Origin: Streptomyces cyaneus
GTDB lineage: Bacteria; Actinomycetota; Actinomycetes; Streptomycetales; Streptomycetaceae
Length of the DNA stretch: 64,000 nucleotides
NCBI RefSeq assembly: GCF_004028635.1
Contig: NZ_RQJW01000006.1
Coordinates: 646,573-710,572, forward strand
Reading direction: 5' to 3'
Position 1 is the stretch's first letter, and each line of letters starts with the position of its first letter. Shown piece by piece: positions 34,327 through 43,053 of the stretch. The translations under genes and the position numbers were made by a program. The notes beneath the pieces were generated by a model. It saw only the letters and a program-made list of their open reading frames with translations, was not told the DNA's origin and made no database searches.

Positions 34327-35016
34327 GTGAGTCCGATTTCGGTCAGGGGATTCGCAGTGGCCTCGGCCACCGCGGTCACCGCTGTCGGAAGCGTCGTCGG
34401 CGTTGCCTCGGGCAGCACCGCGCAGAACAACGACGCCGAGGCGACGGCTGCTGCCGATTCGACGCTTCTCGCGGACATACCCGCGGGCCAGCAGGCCCAG
34501 GTGCAGACCGAGTCCCTGACGGCGCAGGCCAACGTACAGGCCATCGCCGCGGACGTCAGCGCCAAGAAGGATGCTGAGGAGTCGGCCCGCAAGGCCGCCG
34601 CCGAGACCGCGTTCGAGAAGAAGGAAGCCGCCGAGAAGGCGGCGCAGGAAGCCAAGGAGCGCGAAGAGGCCGAGGCGAAGGCCTCCCGGTCCTCCTCCGC
34701 GGACTTCCCCATCCAGAGCTCGTACACCATCGAGCAGATCCAGGCGATGGCCCGCCAGATGGTGCCGAGCGACCAGTTCCAGTGCTTCAGCAACATCGTG
34801 GACCACGAGTCCAGCTGGAACTACCAGGCGGTCAACGCCTCCTCCGGCGCCTACGGCCTCTTCCAGGCCCTGCCCGGTTCCAAGATGTCGTCCGTCGGCT
34901 CGGACTGGCAGACGAACCCGGCAACCCAGATCAAGTGGGGCCTGAACTACATGAACGAGCGCTACGACAGCCCCTGTGGCGCCTGGTCGTTCTGGCAGGC
35001 CAACCACTGGTACTGA
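34327..35016 (+). CDS. Secreted transglycosylase-like cell-wall protein
   Basis: Exported protein of 229 aa. Signal peptide ISVRGFAVASATAVTAVGSV ... ASGSTA, then an Ala/Lys/Glu-rich coiled-coil (about residues 75-125, KKEAAEKAAQEAKEREEAEA), then a C-terminal SLT-like domain: YTIEQIQAMARQMVPSDQFQ, CFSNIVDHESSWNYQAVNAS with the catalytic-type Glu, SSGAYGLFQALPGSK, IKWGLNYMNERYDSPCGAWS. It should cut or bind peptidoglycan. The GTG at 34327 has GGAAGGA 6 bases upstream. Confidence 0.87.
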   Translation: MSPISVRGFAVASATAVTAVGSVVGVASGSTAQNNDAEATAAADSTLLADIPAGQQAQVQTESLTAQANVQAIAADVSAKKDAEESARKAAAETAFEKKEAAEKAAQEAKEREEAEAKASRSSSADFPIQSSYTIEQIQAMARQMVPSDQFQCFSNIVDHESSWNYQAVNASSGAYGLFQALPGSKMSSVGSDWQTNPATQIKWGLNYMNERYDSPCGAWSFWQANHWY

Positions 35017-35038
35017 GCCCGCCGCTCAACCTTCGCGC

Positions 35039-35070
35039 AGCCCCTCACCGTCTCTTGGGTGAGGGGCTTT
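35039..35070 (+). terminator. Rho-independent terminator after the transglycosylase gene
   Basis: Perfect 11-bp stem AGCCCCTCACC / GGTGAGGGGCT with an 8-base loop, followed by a short T run (TT after the stem). Confidence 0.8.
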
Positions 35071-35157
35071 CGCTCTGCTGCGTGCATTGCCCTGTACGGT
35101 CGGACGCAACGACTCCAGGGGGGAGTGGTGGGGAGAGACGGGGGAAGAGGACGGATC

Positions 35158-36585
35158 ATGTCGCGAGTGCCAGGGTGGCTCGGTCGGCTCGGCGCCGGAC
35201 TGACCGAGATGAGTGAGCGGTTGGACGAGCGTCGCGCCGCGGTGGAACGGGAGAGCGACGAGCTCCAGCCGGTGCGGCGCACCGCGGTCGAGGACCCGCC
35301 GCCCGAGCCCTCCGCCGGCGACGCCCTCCCGCCGCCCGCCGACCACGTCCCACGGCCCCCCGACTACGCGCCCGCGGCTCCGCCGCCCCGGCCCGACCCC
35401 GCACAGGTCGTGCCGTGGGGCGTACGGGTCGCGGCGGAGGCCGGCTGGCGGCTGCTGGTGCTGGCCGGCACCGTCTGGGTGCTGATGCGGGTCATCAGCG
35501 CCGTACAACTCGTCGTGCTGGCCTTCGTCATCGCGCTGCTCCTCACCGCGCTGATGCAGCCCTCGGTGGCGTGGCTGAGGCGGCGCGGCGTGCCGCGCGG
35601 GCCGGCCACCGCCCTGACCGCGATCCTCGGGTTCGTCGTCATCGGGCTGATGGGCTGGTTCGTGACCTGGCAGGTCATGGAGAACATCGACAACCTCTCC
35701 GACCAGGTCCAGGACGGCATCGACGAGCTCCGCAACTGGCTGCTCAACAGCCCCTTCCATGTCACCGACAAGCAGATCAACGAGATCGCCGAGAACCTCC
35801 GAGAGGCGATCGGCGCCAACACAGACGCGATCACCTCGGCCGGCCTCGAAGGTGTCACCGTGGTCGTCGAGGCCCTCACCGGCATTCTGCTGGCGGCCTT
35901 CTCGACCCTCTTTCTGCTCTACGACGGCAAGCGCATCTGGGAGTGGACGCTGAAGCTCGTGCCGGCCGCGGCCCGGCCGGGCGTCGCCGGCGCCGGCCCG
36001 CGCGCGTGGGCGACGCTCACGGCGTACGTACGCGGCACGATGCTCGTCGCCCTGATCGACGCCGTCTTCATCGGCATCGGCATCTACTTCCTCGATGTGC
36101 CGATGGCCGTCCCGCTGGCCGTCTTCATCTTCCTGTTCTCCTTCATCCCGCTCGTCGGCGCGGTGGCCTCCGGCGCGCTGGCGGTGGTGGTGGCCCTGGT
36201 GACGCAGGGCGTGTTCACCGCGGTCATGACGCTCGCCGTCGTCCTCGCCGTCCAGCAGATCGAGGGCCACGTCCTGCAGCCGTTCATCCTCGGGCGCGCG
36301 GTCCGCGTCCACCCGCTGGCGGTGGTGCTGTCGGTGGCGGCCGGCGGCATGGTGGCGGGGATCGGCGGCGCGGTGGTGGCCGTACCGCTGGTGGCGGTGT
36401 CGAACACGATCGTGGGGTATCTGCGGGCCTACTCGCAGCAGGCGGCTCGTCGCTACGCGCCCGAACCGAGGGGAGCGACGGCGATGGATGCGGCTCCCGT
36501 GGACCCGCCGCCGCCCGAGAAGGACAAGGGCGGGGACAAGGGCAGGGACGTGGACGAGGACAAGGACGTGTCTGCCGCGGAGTGA
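35158..36585 (+). CDS. AI-2E family (PerM-like) transporter
   Basis: Polytopic membrane protein of 475 aa. The first ~85 residues are hydrophilic and Pro-rich. The core has the family pattern: paired N-terminal helices (LLVLAGTVWVLMRVISAVQL), a middle amphipathic region (LLNSPFHVTDKQINEIAENL), and C-terminal helices including GTMLVALIDAVFIGIGIYFL and QQIEGHVLQPFILGRAVRVH, the most conserved motif. Substrates of Streptomyces members are unknown. The ATG at 35158 follows GAGGACGG. Confidence 0.9.
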   Translation: MSRVPGWLGRLGAGLTEMSERLDERRAAVERESDELQPVRRTAVEDPPPEPSAGDALPPPADHVPRPPDYAPAAPPPRPDPAQVVPWGVRVAAEAGWRLLVLAGTVWVLMRVISAVQLVVLAFVIALLLTALMQPSVAWLRRRGVPRGPATALTAILGFVVIGLMGWFVTWQVMENIDNLSDQVQDGIDELRNWLLNSPFHVTDKQINEIAENLREAIGANTDAITSAGLEGVTVVVEALTGILLAAFSTLFLLYDGKRIWEWTLKLVPAAARPGVAGAGPRAWATLTAYVRGTMLVALIDAVFIGIGIYFLDVPMAVPLAVFIFLFSFIPLVGAVASGALAVVVALVTQGVFTAVMTLAVVLAVQQIEGHVLQPFILGRAVRVHPLAVVLSVAAGGMVAGIGGAVVAVPLVAVSNTIVGYLRAYSQQAARRYAPEPRGATAMDAAPVDPPPPEKDKGGDKGRDVDEDKDVSAAE

Positions 36586-36590
36586 TGACA

Positions 36591-36623
36591 AGGGCCCGTT
36601 CACCCTGAGGGTGAACGGGCCCT
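36591..36623. terminator. Bidirectional terminator between AI-2E permease and ahpD
   Basis: Perfect stem AGGGCCCGTTCACCC / GGGTGAACGGGCCCT with a 3-base loop, located in the 56 bases between two convergent genes; it can serve both. Confidence 0.85.
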
Positions 36624-36641
36624 GCGTTTGTCGGCGAAGGG

Positions 36642-37175
36642 CTACTCCGCCAGCACAGCCTCCGCGTCCAGCGTGACGCCGATCGCCTGGATCACGGACG
36701 CGATCTTGAACGCCTCCTGGACCGTCTCGCGGTCCACGCCCGCCTTGCGCAGCACCTGCTCGTGCGAGTCGAGGCACAGGCCGCAGCCGTTGATGGCGGA
36801 CACCGCGAAGGACCACAGCTCGAAGTCGACCTTGTCGACACCGGGGTTGCCGATGACGTTCATCCGCAGACCCGCACGCAGGTTGCCGTACTCGTGGTCG
36901 GACAGCAGATGCCGGGTCCGGTAGAAGACGTTGTTCATCGCCATCACGGCGGCCGCGGACTTCGCCGCGGTGTACGCCTCCGGCGTGAGGTTCGCCTTCG
37001 CCTCCGGTGCCAGCTCGCGCAGCACGATCGGGGAGCGGGAGGCGATCGCGGTGGCGAGCACCGTGCCCCACAGCTGCTGCGCCGGGAGGTCCGAATTGCC
37101 GATGACCGAGCCCAGGTTGAGCTTCAGGTCCTTGGCGTAGTCCGGAATGCGGGACTTGAGGGAGTCGAGGGACAT
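36642..37175 (-). CDS. ahpD: Alkyl hydroperoxide reductase AhpD
   Basis: Thiol peroxidase and AhpC reductant of 177 aa. The CxxC active site is NGCGLCLDSHEQVL with Cys131, Cys134 and His138; Glu119 is the other proton-relay residue. In mycobacteria AhpD is reduced by lipoamide-linked enzymes and passes electrons to AhpC. It lies 5 bases after ahpC and is co-transcribed with it. The start at 37175 is the first Met that gives the normal AhpD N-terminus. Confidence 0.96.
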   Translation of the reverse strand: MSLDSLKSRIPDYAKDLKLNLGSVIGNSDLPAQQLWGTVLATAIASRSPIVLRELAPEAKANLTPEAYTAAKSAAAVMAMNNVFYRTRHLLSDHEYGNLRAGLRMNVIGNPGVDKVDFELWSFAVSAINGCGLCLDSHEQVLRKAGVDRETVQEAFKIASVIQAIGVTLDAEAVLAE

Positions 37176-37180
37176 GCCGG

Positions 37181-37735
37181 TCACTCTCCCGCGAGGAGCT
37201 TGACCGGGTCCAGGGTGTCCTCGCCCTTGCTCCAGTTGCACGGGCACAGCTCGTCGGTCTGCAGGGCGTCCAGGACCCGCAGGACCTCCTTGGGGTTACG
37301 GCCGACGGAGCCGGCGGTCACCATGGAGAACTGGATCTCGTTGTTCTGGTCGACGATGAACACCGCGCGCTTGGCGAAGCCGTCCTCGCCCTCGATGCCG
37401 AGGTCGCGCATCAGCTCGTGCTTGGAGTCGGCCATCATCGGGAACGGCAGGTCGCGCAGGTCGTCGTGGTCCTTGCGCCAGGCGTGGTGCACGAACTCCG
37501 AGTCGCCGGAGAAGCCGAGGACCTGGGCGTCGCGGTCGGCGAACTCCTCGTTCAGCTTGCCGAAGGCCGCGATCTCGGTCGGGCAGACGAAGGTGAAGTC
37601 CTTCGGCCAGGCGAAGACGATCTTCCACTTGCCCTCGTAGGTCTTGTGGTCGATCGTCTCGAACTCCTTGCCCTTCTCCAGCGAGACGCAGGCGGTCAGT
37701 TCGAACTCGGGGAACTTGTCACCGACAGTGAGCAC
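37181..37735 (-). CDS. ahpC: Alkyl hydroperoxide reductase AhpC (2-Cys peroxiredoxin)
   Basis: Peroxiredoxin of 184 aa that reduces peroxides and peroxynitrite. The peroxidatic Cys51 lies in DFTFVCPTEI; the C-terminal cysteines are Cys164 and Cys166 (ELCPCNWSKG), as in the actinobacterial AhpC group. AAGGAG precedes the ATG. Divergent from oxyR, which should activate it under peroxide stress; a striking inverted repeat lies just upstream of the ribosome site (37755-37781). Confidence 0.97.
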   Translation of the reverse strand: MLTVGDKFPEFELTACVSLEKGKEFETIDHKTYEGKWKIVFAWPKDFTFVCPTEIAAFGKLNEEFADRDAQVLGFSGDSEFVHHAWRKDHDDLRDLPFPMMADSKHELMRDLGIEGEDGFAKRAVFIVDQNNEIQFSMVTAGSVGRNPKEVLRVLDALQTDELCPCNWSKGEDTLDPVKLLAGE

Positions 37736-37754
37736 GCGCTCTCCTTGCAGCGAA

Positions 37755-37781
37755 GAGACACCTGTTCGGTACAGGTGTCTC
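37755..37781. promoter_or_regulatory. Perfect 11-bp inverted repeat in the ahpC leader
   Basis: GAGACACCTGT and ACAGGTGTCTC flank a 5-base centre (TCGGT on the plus strand). The repeat ends about 20 bases before the ahpC start, next to its ribosome site. It could be an operator for OxyR or another regulator, or an RNA stem-loop in the ahpC leader. Confidence 0.7.
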
Positions 37782-37871
37782 CCTTTGGGTTGGACCTTAC
37801 CGATGCTGGCACAACCTGCATTGATACGGGAAATAGCTACACTCGGTCAGGTTGATCGGAGGTACCTATTG

Positions 37872-38819
37872 ATGGCCGTGGGCAAGAAGCGGCAGCCCAG
37901 CCTCGCCCAGTTGCGGGCCTTCGCCGCCGTCGCCGAGCATCTCCACTTCCGGGACGCGGCGGCCGCGATCGGTATGAGTCAGCCCGCGCTCTCGGGTGCC
38001 GTGTCCGCCCTGGAGGAGGCCCTCGGGGTCACGCTGCTGGAGCGAACGACCCGCAAGGTGCTGCTCTCCCCGGCCGGCGAGCGGCTGGCCGTACGGGCGA
38101 AGGCGGTGCTGGCGGAGGTCGGGGCGCTGATGGAGGAGGCGGAGGCGGTCCGGGCGCCGTTCACCGGTGCCCTGCGCCTCGGGGTCATCCCCACCGTCGC
38201 GCCGTATCTGCTGCCGACCGTCCTGCGCCTCGTCCACGACCGGTATCCGCACCTCGACCTCCAGGTGCACGAGGAGCAGACCGCCAGCCTCGTCGAGGGG
38301 CTCACCACCGGCCGTCTGGACCTGCTGCTCCTCGCCGTGCCGCTCGGCGTGCCCGGGGTTGCCGAACTCCCGCTCTTCGACGAGGACTTCGTGCTCGTCA
38401 CCCCGCTCGACCACCGGCTCGGCGGCCGGGAGGGCATCCCGCGCGAGGCCCTCAAGGAGCTGAACCTGCTGCTCCTGGACGAGGGGCACTGCCTGCGCGA
38501 CCAGGCACTCGACATCTGCCGGGAGGCCGGTCGCGAGGATGCGCCGGTCACCACGACGGCCGCCGGGCTGTCCACGCTCGTGCAGCTCGTCGCGGGCGGC
38601 CTGGGCTGCACGCTGCTGCCGCGTACCGCCCTCAAGCTGGAGACGACCCGCAGCAGCCAGCTCCTCACCGGCTACTTCGCGAACCCGGCGCCCACCCGCC
38701 GCGTCGCCCTCGCCATGCGTTCGGGGGCGGCGCGCGGAGCGGAGTACGAGGAACTGGCGTCAGCCCTGCGCGAGGCCCTGCGCCCGCTGCCCGTACGGGT
38801 GTGGGGCGGGGAGGTGTGA
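37872..38819 (+). CDS. oxyR: Hydrogen peroxide-sensing LysR regulator OxyR
   Basis: LysR-type regulator of 315 aa. N-terminal helix-turn-helix: LAQLRAFAAVAEHLHFRDAA ... GMSQPALSGAVSALEEALGV. The redox cysteines Cys207 and Cys216 lie in DEGHCLRDQALDICREAG; their disulfide switches OxyR on. Divergent from ahpC-ahpD, its classical target. GGAGG lies 9 bases before the ATG; an in-frame TTG immediately upstream is an alternative start. Two further degenerate copies of its last codons lie downstream. Confidence 0.95.
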   Translation: MAVGKKRQPSLAQLRAFAAVAEHLHFRDAAAAIGMSQPALSGAVSALEEALGVTLLERTTRKVLLSPAGERLAVRAKAVLAEVGALMEEAEAVRAPFTGALRLGVIPTVAPYLLPTVLRLVHDRYPHLDLQVHEEQTASLVEGLTTGRLDLLLLAVPLGVPGVAELPLFDEDFVLVTPLDHRLGGREGIPREALKELNLLLLDEGHCLRDQALDICREAGREDAPVTTTAAGLSTLVQLVAGGLGCTLLPRTALKLETTRSSQLLTGYFANPAPTRRVALAMRSGAARGAEYEELASALREALRPLPVRVWGGEV

Positions 38820-38894
38820 GCCCGGCGTGGGCCTTCGCGGCCGGTGAGGAGCAGGGGGGACGGCTTGGTGCACAGGCGCGGTGCGGCGTGTGGC
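38772..38894 (+). repeat. 3'-end repeat of oxyR, copy A (native)
   Basis: The native copy: GAGGCCCTGCGCC coding EALRPLPVRVWGGEV-stop, followed by downstream bases containing GGCCTTCGCGGCCG and ACGGCTTGGTGCACAGGCGC. The same ordered blocks recur in copy B. Confidence 0.8.
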
Positions 38895-38990
38895 GTCGCG
38901 ACCGGCTGGCGCCTGACCCGCGCTTGGGCAGTGTCTGCTGACCGCAGGCCGACCGGACGGCTGTGCCCAAGGGCGGGACGGCAGTCGCAG

Positions 38991-39127
38991 TGTCGTGCGT
39001 GTGCGGGAGGCCCTGCGCCTGCTGCCCGTTCGGGTGCTGGATGCGGTGCGTGAGCCCGCGTGGCCTTCGCGGCCGACGAGGGGCAGGGGGACGGCTTGGC
39101 GCACAGGCGCGGTGTGGCGCCCGTAGA
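38991..39127 (+). repeat. 3'-end repeat of oxyR, copy B
   Basis: Starts with TGTCGTGCGTGTGCGG, then repeats the oxyR end (VREALRLLPVRV in translation), then the same downstream blocks as copy A (TGGCCTTCGCGGCCG, ACGGCTTGGCGCACAGGCGC). The coding part has diverged so that the original stop is lost. Confidence 0.8.
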
Positions 39128-39210
39128 TGTCGTGCGTGTGCGGGAGGCTCTGCGTCTGTTGCCCGCTCGGGTGTGGGGTGGGGAGGTGTGAGCCCGCGTA
39201 GGGCTGTCGG
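39128..39210 (+). repeat. 3'-end repeat of oxyR, copy C
   Basis: Begins with the same 16 bases as copy B and again encodes VREALRLLPARVWGGEV followed by a TGA, so the last oxyR codons and stop are preserved better than in copy B. The downstream blocks are cut short after GTGAGCCCGCGTAGGGC. Confidence 0.8.
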
Positions 39211-39351
39211 GTTCGGCGAGTGCTGCGGGCGGACTCCGTGGAGGCCTGTTCGGCTCGGGCTTGACCGGTGGCTTGGTCGTGGCTGTTGGCCGCAGGGCAT
39301 GCGGACCGGTGTGGTCCGGATGTCCTGCGGCCAGTGGGGAGGCGGCGGTAG

Positions 39352-41688
39352 CTACTCCGTGCGCAGGCCGTCCGGGCGCATCAGGCGCAGCAGCGGCGGC
39401 AGGCTGAGCAGGGTCACCGCGAGGACGATGCCGGCGCCGACGGCCGTCATCGACAGCATGCTCGTCCAGTCCACCATCACCGGCGTGGCCGTCATCCGCA
39501 GCAGGACCGCGCCCAGCGTCAGCCCCACCACCGAGGACAGCAGCAGGCCCAGGGCGATCGGGATCGCCGTCTGCCACAGCACCGACAGGCTCAGCGTGCG
39601 GCGCCGGGTGCCGAAGGCGACCAGGGACGACAGCAGCTTCTTGCGGTCGCGCAGCTGCTCCAGCTGGGAGACCAGCAGGCTCGCGCCGATCAGCGCCATG
39701 ACACAGACGGCGCCGACGAACAGGCCGGTGCGGATGGTGGCGTAGCGGTCGGCCGTCTGTGTGGAGTACCAGGTCATGGGGTAGGACAGCGGGTCCGCGG
39801 CCGTCGCCGTGTTCCGCACCCGGTCGTACGCGTCCGGCACCGAGCGGTCGAGCTTGAGGAACACCTGCCCCTGCAGCGCCGGCGTGGCCGCCGCGGGCAG
39901 CGCCTTCGGGGTGACGAGGAAGCCACCTCGCTGCATGCCCATGAAGTCCTCCTGCGTGCGGGCCGGCTTCAGGCCCTTCGGCACGGTCCAGGCGATCTCC
40001 TGCCGCGGTGGCCCGCCCTCGTACGACGGGTCCAGATACAGCGTCCGGCCCGGCTGCTTCGCCAGCTTCGGGGTGTCCTCGTCGTACTCGGAGTTCGACA
40101 CGTAGAAGATGTCGCCGTCCCGGCAGGAGGGAAGCTTGGCCGCCTGGCGCAGCGACGCGCAGTCGCCGACGGTCATCTCGGCACCCATGTCCGGGTCCTT
40201 GCGCCGCTCGCCCAGGTAGCCCTCGGCGAGTGCGTAGACCTGCTGGACGCCCTTGGTGTCCTGGAACTTCTCGACAGCCGGGTCGAGTTGGGAGCCACGG
40301 GACATGGACACCTGCATCTGCGCCCGCTGGGTGTCGTACCGGGACTGCTTGGTGTAGTCGCTCTCCACCCCGGCGAACAGCATCTGCAGTGCGATCGCCC
40401 CGGCGACCGCCACCGCGACGCCGTTGACCATGCGGGCCGCCGTGCCGCTGCTCAACTGCAGCCTGCGGACGGCGAGTTGCCAGGCGACGCCGCCCGAGCC
40501 GAGCCGGGCGACGACCGCCTCGACGATCCACGGCAGCAGCGTGGTCACGCCGATGAGCAGCAGGAGTACGCCGCCGATGACCAGGTACTCGTTGAAGGTG
40601 CCGTTGTCGCGGCCCTGGCCGATCATCGGCCAGAGCATCGCGAGGCCGCCCAGCGGCAGCAGCAGCCGCCACCACAGCCGACGCCGCGAGGGCTTCGCCG
40701 TACGCACCACGCCGAGCGGCTCGATCACCACCCCGCGCATCGCGAACAGCGTGACCAGCACCGCCGCCGCCGGGACCGCGAGGCCGACCAGCAGGGCGAG
40801 GGCGGGGGAGGGGTTGAGGTAGCTCGGGAAGACGCTGACGTCGAACACCTCGACCGAGCCCGCGATCTGGCGCCCGATCAGGAAGAAGCCCGTACCGAAG
40901 ACCAGCCCGAGCACCGAGCCCGCCAGCGCCTCGCCGGCCGCGATCCGCCGGGTCATCCGGCTGTCGGAGCCGACCAGCCGCAGCGCCGCGAGGCGGCGGT
41001 CACGCCGCTCACCGCCGAAGCGCACGGCCGCGGCGATGAAGACGGCGACCGGCATCAGCAGCACCACGAAGACGACGATGACCAGCAGGAGCAGCACGGG
41101 ATCGGTCTGCGTCTCGGTCGGGCTCGTGTCACCGAACCGTTCGATACGGGCGACCCGGGCGCCGTCGATGTACGGCGCGAGGCCGTCGCCGCCCCGGAAG
41201 AAGGCGAGTTCGTGCGAGCCGATCAGCCCGCTCTCCCCGATGGTCCCGACGATCCGCTCGGGCAGCCGCTCGCGCAGCAGCTTCGCGCCGTCCGACTCCA
41301 GCAGCCTCTTCAGCGCGGGCGAGACGACCATCTCGCCCACCGCCGGGAACTTCTCCAGTCCCGGCGGCAGCGGTGCCCGGGCTCCCTCGGGCTCCAGTGC
41401 CCGGCCGCGGATGTCCTCGTTGCGGAAGTCCGTGTCGACGTCCGCGACGATCAGGGTGCGGTCCGACTTCTTCAGATCCGTGTAGCTGTAGTCGATGTCG
41501 GCGCGGGCGCTCTCCCGCTCGTGCCGGACCGACTGCATGTTGGGGACAGCGGTCGTCAGCAGCAGCAACGCCACCCCGAGCCCGACCCCGACGGCCGTCA
41601 GCAGGGCACGAACCCAGCCCTCACGTCCGCCGGCGAAGGCGAACCGCACCCCCATGGCCAGATCCTTGGCCCACTGACCCCTGCTCAT
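39352..41688 (-). CDS. FtsX-like ABC transporter permease
   Basis: Large permease of 778 aa with two FtsX-type units: an N-terminal helix (ALLTAVGVGLGVALLLLTTA), a long extracytoplasmic domain to about residue 190, a three-helix block (PVLLLLVIVVFVVLLMPVAV), further helices in the middle, a second extracytoplasmic domain, and a final block (LFVGAVCVMALIGASLLVSQ; MLSMTAVGAGIVLAVTLLSL). It starts inside the stop of the ATPase gene (ATGA). The pair fits a MacB/YknZ-like exporter for peptides, lipids or drugs; the substrate is unknown. Confidence 0.88.
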   Translation of the reverse strand: MSRGQWAKDLAMGVRFAFAGGREGWVRALLTAVGVGLGVALLLLTTAVPNMQSVRHERESARADIDYSYTDLKKSDRTLIVADVDTDFRNEDIRGRALEPEGARAPLPPGLEKFPAVGEMVVSPALKRLLESDGAKLLRERLPERIVGTIGESGLIGSHELAFFRGGDGLAPYIDGARVARIERFGDTSPTETQTDPVLLLLVIVVFVVLLMPVAVFIAAAVRFGGERRDRRLAALRLVGSDSRMTRRIAAGEALAGSVLGLVFGTGFFLIGRQIAGSVEVFDVSVFPSYLNPSPALALLVGLAVPAAAVLVTLFAMRGVVIEPLGVVRTAKPSRRRLWWRLLLPLGGLAMLWPMIGQGRDNGTFNEYLVIGGVLLLLIGVTTLLPWIVEAVVARLGSGGVAWQLAVRRLQLSSGTAARMVNGVAVAVAGAIALQMLFAGVESDYTKQSRYDTQRAQMQVSMSRGSQLDPAVEKFQDTKGVQQVYALAEGYLGERRKDPDMGAEMTVGDCASLRQAAKLPSCRDGDIFYVSNSEYDEDTPKLAKQPGRTLYLDPSYEGGPPRQEIAWTVPKGLKPARTQEDFMGMQRGGFLVTPKALPAAATPALQGQVFLKLDRSVPDAYDRVRNTATAADPLSYPMTWYSTQTADRYATIRTGLFVGAVCVMALIGASLLVSQLEQLRDRKKLLSSLVAFGTRRRTLSLSVLWQTAIPIALGLLLSSVVGLTLGAVLLRMTATPVMVDWTSMLSMTAVGAGIVLAVTLLSLPPLLRLMRPDGLRTE

Positions 41689-42374
41689 ACGACGCGCTCC
41701 ATGTCCCGGGACTTGCCGTCCCGTACGACGATCTCGCGGTCGGAGTAGGCGGCGACCCGTGCCTCGTGCGTGACGAGGACGACGGCGGCGTTGGTCGACC
41801 GGGCGGCGTCCGTCAGCAGCTCCATCACGCGCTCGCCGTTGAGGGAGTCGAGCGCGCCGGTCGGCTCGTCGGCGAACAGCACGCGCGGGTTGGTGACCAG
41901 TGCGCGGGCCACGGCGACGCGCTGCCCCTGACCGCCGGAGACCTCGCCGGGCCGCTTCTTGCGCAGGTCGTCGACCTCCAGCCGCTCCATCCAGGTCAGC
42001 GCGGCCTTCTCGGCCTCCTTGCGGGAGGTGCCGTTCAGCCGCAGCGGAAGGGCGACGTTCTCGACGCAGGTGAGTTCCGGTACGAGCTGCCCGAACTGGA
42101 AGACGAACCCGAACTCCGAGCGCCGCAGGGCGCTGCGCTGGGCGTCGCTCATGGTGGCCAGCTCGCGCCCGTTGTAGGTGATGGACCCCGAGTCGGGCGG
42201 CACGATGCCGGCGAGGCAGTGCAGCAACGTCGACTTGCCGGAGCCGGACGGCCCCATCACGGCGACGACCTCGCCGGGGTGGATGGAGAACTCGGCCCCG
42301 TCGAGCGCGACGGTCGGGCCGTAGGCCTTGCGCAGCTCCTGGGCCGCGAGCAGGGAACCGGGAGGCGGAGTCAC
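41685..42374 (-). CDS. ABC transporter ATP-binding protein (LolD/MacB type)
   Basis: ATPase of 229 aa with Walker A GPSGSGKST, signature SGGQGQRVAVARAL, Walker B VLFADEPTGALDS and the switch His in LVTHEARVAA. PTGALDS is typical of the LolD/FtsE/MacB group that works with FtsX-like permeases, as found immediately downstream. The GTG start overlaps the PadR stop (GTGA), so padR, ATPase and permease form one coupled operon. Confidence 0.95.
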   Translation of the reverse strand: MTPPPGSLLAAQELRKAYGPTVALDGAEFSIHPGEVVAVMGPSGSGKSTLLHCLAGIVPPDSGSITYNGRELATMSDAQRSALRRSEFGFVFQFGQLVPELTCVENVALPLRLNGTSRKEAEKAALTWMERLEVDDLRKKRPGEVSGGQGQRVAVARALVTNPRVLFADEPTGALDSLNGERVMELLTDAARSTNAAVVLVTHEARVAAYSDREIVVRDGKSRDMERVV

Positions 42375-42895
42375 TTGGTCACCACCTCGGCCAGCTTGTC
42401 GAGGCGCGCGGCGGTGAGCTCCAGCCAGCGCAGGTCGGCCTCGAGGTGGAAGAGGGCGTGGTCGCAGATCAGCTGATCGGCGAGATCGCCCTTGCGCTTG
42501 CGGTCGGTGAGGATCCGCATCATGCGCAGGTGCTCGGCGCGCTGGTTGTCGAGGATGTCGGCCGCGTTGCGCCGGGTGAGCAGGGCGAGGACGACCTTGG
42601 TGTAGAGGGTCGACTGAAGGTACGGCTCCGGCTTCTCGGGCGTCGCGAGCCACTGCTGGACGTCGGTGATCCCGGCGTCGGTGATGGCGTACCGCTTGCG
42701 CTCGGGCCCGCCGCCGGGCTCGATCCCGTCGACCTCGACGAGCCCGTTCTTCAGCAGCCGGGACATCGTCGAGTAGACCTGGCCGTAGTGCAGCGGCCGG
42801 TCGTGACCGAACTTCTCGTCGAAGGCCCGCTTCAGGTCGTAGCCGTGACGGGGGCCTGATTCCAGGAGCCCCAGGAGTGTGTGACCGATGGACAT
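42371..42895 (-). CDS. PadR family transcriptional regulator
   Basis: Regulator of 174 aa. Winged-helix N-terminus: IGHTLLGLLESGPRHGYDLK, YGQVYSTMSRLLKNGLVEVD. The C-terminal half is a helical dimerisation domain (VVLALLTRRNAADILDNQRA). First gene of the exporter operon, so it most likely represses its own promoter and responds to the exported compound. Two GTATAC words lie just upstream. Confidence 0.92.
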   Translation of the reverse strand: MSIGHTLLGLLESGPRHGYDLKRAFDEKFGHDRPLHYGQVYSTMSRLLKNGLVEVDGIEPGGGPERKRYAITDAGITDVQQWLATPEKPEPYLQSTLYTKVVLALLTRRNAADILDNQRAEHLRMMRILTDRKRKGDLADQLICDHALFHLEADLRWLELTAARLDKLAEVVTK

Positions 42896-42914
42896 GCCAA
42901 GGACTCTACACGGG

Positions 42915-42937
42915 GTGTATACGCCGCATGTATACGT
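42915..42937. promoter_or_regulatory. Paired GTATAC sites upstream of padR
   Basis: GTATAC occurs at 42917-42922 and 42930-42935, with centres 13 bases apart. On the minus strand each also reads as a possible -10 (TATACA). A PadR-type repressor site overlapping the promoter is the simplest reading. Confidence 0.5.
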
Positions 42938-43053
42938 CGAGTGTGTAGATCATGGCGGTGGGTGCGACGGCCCAGGTGGGGGGTCATTGTCACGGTTCTG
43001 CTACACGGCGGTACGCGGCGGACGGCTCGGGGCGGAGGGACGCTTCTCGGTAT

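Larger units (their letters stand above)
38820..39351. other. Gap after oxyR occupied by repeats
   Basis: This 532-base space between convergent genes is largely made of oxyR 3'-end copies B and C plus the repeated downstream blocks. The segment 38895-38990 separates copies A and B and is not repeated. The final ~140 bases (39211-39351) show no feature. No terminator hairpin with a T run was seen. Confidence 0.65.
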
